Assembly (NCBI RefSeq): GCF_947501385.1
Contig: NZ_CANMVP010000011.1
Coordinates: 1-64,000 of the forward strand
DNA length: 64,000 nucleotides
Source of the DNA: an uncultured Polaribacter sp.
GTDB taxonomy: Bacteria > Bacteroidota > Bacteroidia > Flavobacteriales > Flavobacteriaceae
Direction of reading: 5' to 3'
The notes beneath the pieces are model-generated. The model was given only the letters and a program-made list of their open reading frames with translations, was not told the DNA's origin and did not search any database. Each line of letters opens with the position of its first letter. Positions within the stretch are counted from its first letter, which is position 1. A program made the translations under genes and the position numbers. Below, piece after piece: positions 62,901 through 64,000 of this stretch.

Positions 62901-64000
62901 TCCGTATGCGTCAGCATTGAATTCTAAAAAATTTATAGAAGATAATTTAGATGCTACAACAGGCACTTTGTACTTTTGGGAACATGCTGGAGAAACAAAT
63001 TCTTCTGGAGCTTATGGTCATTATTCTTCTTCCTACATTGGTGGCTATGCTACTAGAAATGTTTCTATGGGAGTTGCTGCTTCTAATGTTGGTAGTAATG
63101 CTAGTTCTTCTACTTCTTATGATTATACTATGGAAGCAGAAAATGCAGTTACTGGTGGTAATGCTTCAAAAATAAATAACAGTGTATTACTAACCCAGCC
63201 TTATGATAGTATCACATTTAACAGTGTAAATATTAGTAAATCTGTTGATACTCTTAAAGTAATCTACAAATCTGAAGCCAATAGTACATTTGATATTGTT
63301 GTGAATCAAGCATTCGTAAAATCTTATACATTTACAACGTCAGCAGCCTATCAAACTGTAAAAATTCCACTTCAAATTCAAAAAAATGATACCCTTTTAT
63401 TAAAAACTACAAGCAATGCTTCCATAAATATTGATAACATATTTTTTACTTTAGCTTTTGAATATACAGCACCAAAACAATACATACCCATAGGGCAAGG
63501 TTTCTTTGCCAGTTCTGATAGTGATGGCGGAACAATTATATTCAACAACAGTCAAAGAGAATTTATTAAAGAAGGAGAAAATGCTGTTTTTTTGAAAAGT
63601 GGTATTACAAAAAAAATAAACAACTCAAAAACTAATGATCCGCTAGCCATCTTAAAATTAGGGTTTAACTACAAGAATTCTGAAGACCAAAGTTTACATA
63701 GACAAATTGGAATTTCATTTTCAGAAAATAATTCCTTTTCATATGACAAAGGCTATGATAGTGAAATGTATGATCTCAACGAAACGGATTTCTATTGGCA
63801 ATTTGATGAAATTCCTAATATGAAATTCGTAATTACTGGAGTTCAAAAAATCAATAATGATTTAGAAGTTCCAATACATTTTAGCATTGATAATCCAGAT
63901 GAATTATCAGTAGTTATTGATGAAATAGAAAACATAGATTTTCCAATATTTATTTTAGATAAACTCACAAATACTTACCATAATTTATCTAGTACTGTAG
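59914..64000 (+). CDS. Large T9SS-type surface protein, third paralogue (partial, cut by window edge)
   Basis: The frame is open from the ATG at 59914 to the window end (1362 codons seen). A signal peptide (about 1-26, ending TLAQ) is followed by a GEVED domain (about 40-170, with VWLDFNNDGDFYDAGEE and GEVEDYAV). A spacer domain, a fibronectin type III domain (about 350-415, with ATLNWTSSSTG), and a second GEVED domain (about 425-570, GEIEDYDI) follow. An LTD-like region (about 575-770) and the same C-terminal module as the two upstream genes (about 770-1362) come next. The sorting domain is expected beyond the edge but is not seen. The third member of a tandem paralogous set, it has no visible enzymatic motif. 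Confidence 0.85.
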   Translation, partial: MKQKNMLFFVCMIVLYLVTINNTLAQTYCTPINPSNNNNFLISNFSLLEIDNSSDKSANIFTFYNATTVNVAKGSTYTASITFEMNNYNEASVKVWLDFNNDGDFYDAGEEVYTYTGSEPKSKDGITKTFQIAIPNSANAATTRIRTAIRRGNTIDPCDLAYQVGEVEDYAVNIKPTPTPPTANCVSSININLDVTGNATINASDVNNGSFDDYDSQASLLLSIDKNSFNCDDVNNPATVNLTVTDTDGLSSTCATTVNVSAYNGAFTSPDLEDINAFCSYTAEAPVMNYQCSQQLLGTTTDTTSFTTAGNYTINWTFDNGTSTATSSQNITIANPSTPTSLNATNINETSATLNWTSSSTGTFRIQYRRNGTTTWTETTSTSTSKIITGLDDGLEYQYQVKVDASCATYSAIHTFTTIQVQYCDDNVFINKSNKYFISDVNIGNINNSTPKNDAVYRYFNTLSANVVIGETFSGTITYTRSNYNTTALVVWIDFNNDGDFDDSGEQILSDLKSGSASTVFTIALTNILVPETATLGKTRLRIGLKHTGTPTSACNFDYQSGEIEDYDIFLNAPDNTLFEAALISQVYHFGTSEKWIEVTNTSATDTVVANTLALALFKNSSGDQTGVFPTASLFINAATAPGASILIRNPSSTITNFVGTAIDNSAITDFDDANDILIITKKTDNTAWKNRFDLVESIPNNTCLLRSDIVTTYKNTYNSSEWISYVNDALSTTTNPPERHPHAPLISEIINGNAEANTKLGLHRIHKTVRSGNAWSNGYPDRSRSILIQEDFSTSSILKARKLEVANAAKLLVNNEPLVVSDTIKINTTGEIRLAGTSQLIQTHTGSRKVTGTGKLYVDQNSPVPSLYRYNYMSSPVVTPGLSTYTMFNVMKDGTTPTSLSSVPKNMNFIGGNDGNYSNSPSGAIAIAERWIYTYDYNGSNYDYIQKTSTGTINPGKGYLFKGPGRPQNYTYVGSPNDGAYSYTIAGSKSILLGNPYASALNSKKFIEDNLDATTGTLYFWEHAGETNSSGAYGHYSSSYIGGYATRNVSMGVAASNVGSNASSSTSYDYTMEAENAVTGGNASKINNSVLLTQPYDSITFNSVNISKSVDTLKVIYKSEANSTFDIVVNQAFVKSYTFTTSAAYQTVKIPLQIQKNDTLLLKTTSNASINIDNIFFTLAFEYTAPKQYIPIGQGFFASSDSDGGTIIFNNSQREFIKEGENAVFLKSGITKKINNSKTNDPLAILKLGFNYKNSEDQSLHRQIGISFSENNSFSYDKGYDSEMYDLNETDFYWQFDEIPNMKFVITGVQKINNDLEVPIHFSIDNPDELSVVIDEIENIDFPIFILDKLTNTYHNLSSTV

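Noticed and set aside
62951..63175. Leu-rich forward ORF in another frame of the last surface-protein gene
   Set aside because: Leu/Met repeats arise from reading GCT/TTC-rich codons out of frame; the in-frame translation matches its paralogues.

Overview
The window is AT-rich chromosomal DNA of a marine flavobacterium (Bacteroidota, Flavobacteriaceae; Polaribacter-like). This rests on codon and base use, the TTG-N19/20-TAnnTTTG promoters of the Bacteroidota primary sigma factor, the rpmB-rpmG-DUF4295-ftsY gene order, a zinc-less DksA-type protein, type IX secretion (T9SS) sorting domains, and many short flavobacterial intergenic repeats. The genus is inference. I saw no phage, insertion sequence, CRISPR array, tRNA or rRNA.

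1-6.3 kb: a regulatory block. A large TonB-dependent outer-membrane receptor is divergent from a LytS-type kinase and a LytTR response regulator. A direct-repeat operator lies between them, and a near-identical copy lies at the left edge in front of another gene. 6.3-18.7 kb: housekeeping genes (ftsY, DUF4295, rpmG, rpmB, cinA, a FAH-fold hydrolase, purU, menB, an S1-domain protein, menD, fsa, a lipoprotein, an SDR oxidoreductase and the SRP RNA). Intergenic repeats are frequent here. purU sits between perfect 34-bp inverted repeats, and the 5' end of the SDR gene is part of a 222-bp unit present in three tandem copies.

18.9-32.2 kb: surface glycan and envelope genes. A forward run holds DUF4199, a polyprenyl-type glycosyltransferase, a phosphohexomutase and an MsbA-like ABC transporter. 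A CCA-adding enzyme is convergent with it. Then comes an LtaS-like phosphotransferase, facing a reverse operon of dapD, two glycosyltransferases, a methyltransferase and a Stealth-family phosphotransferase. 32.3-46.2 kb: housekeeping again (ruvX, def, DUF5606, mazG, a methyltransferase, a DksA-like protein, a fasciclin lipoprotein, carB, rpmH, pyrG, yidC), with small lipoprotein and outer-membrane genes.

46.3-64.0 kb: three consecutive very large secreted proteins (1762 aa, 2535 aa, and at least 1362 aa cut by the window edge). The first two end in a T9SS type A sorting domain. All three share a long C-terminal module, preceded by different sets of calcium-binding thrombospondin type 3 repeats, discoidin-like, GEVED, P-domain, MAM, MBG and fibronectin domains. 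A three-hairpin structured element with conserved loops sits before the third gene. The most unusual items are this paralogous trio, the three-hairpin element, the LytTR operator pair, the 222-bp triplication and the inverted-repeat-bounded purU.
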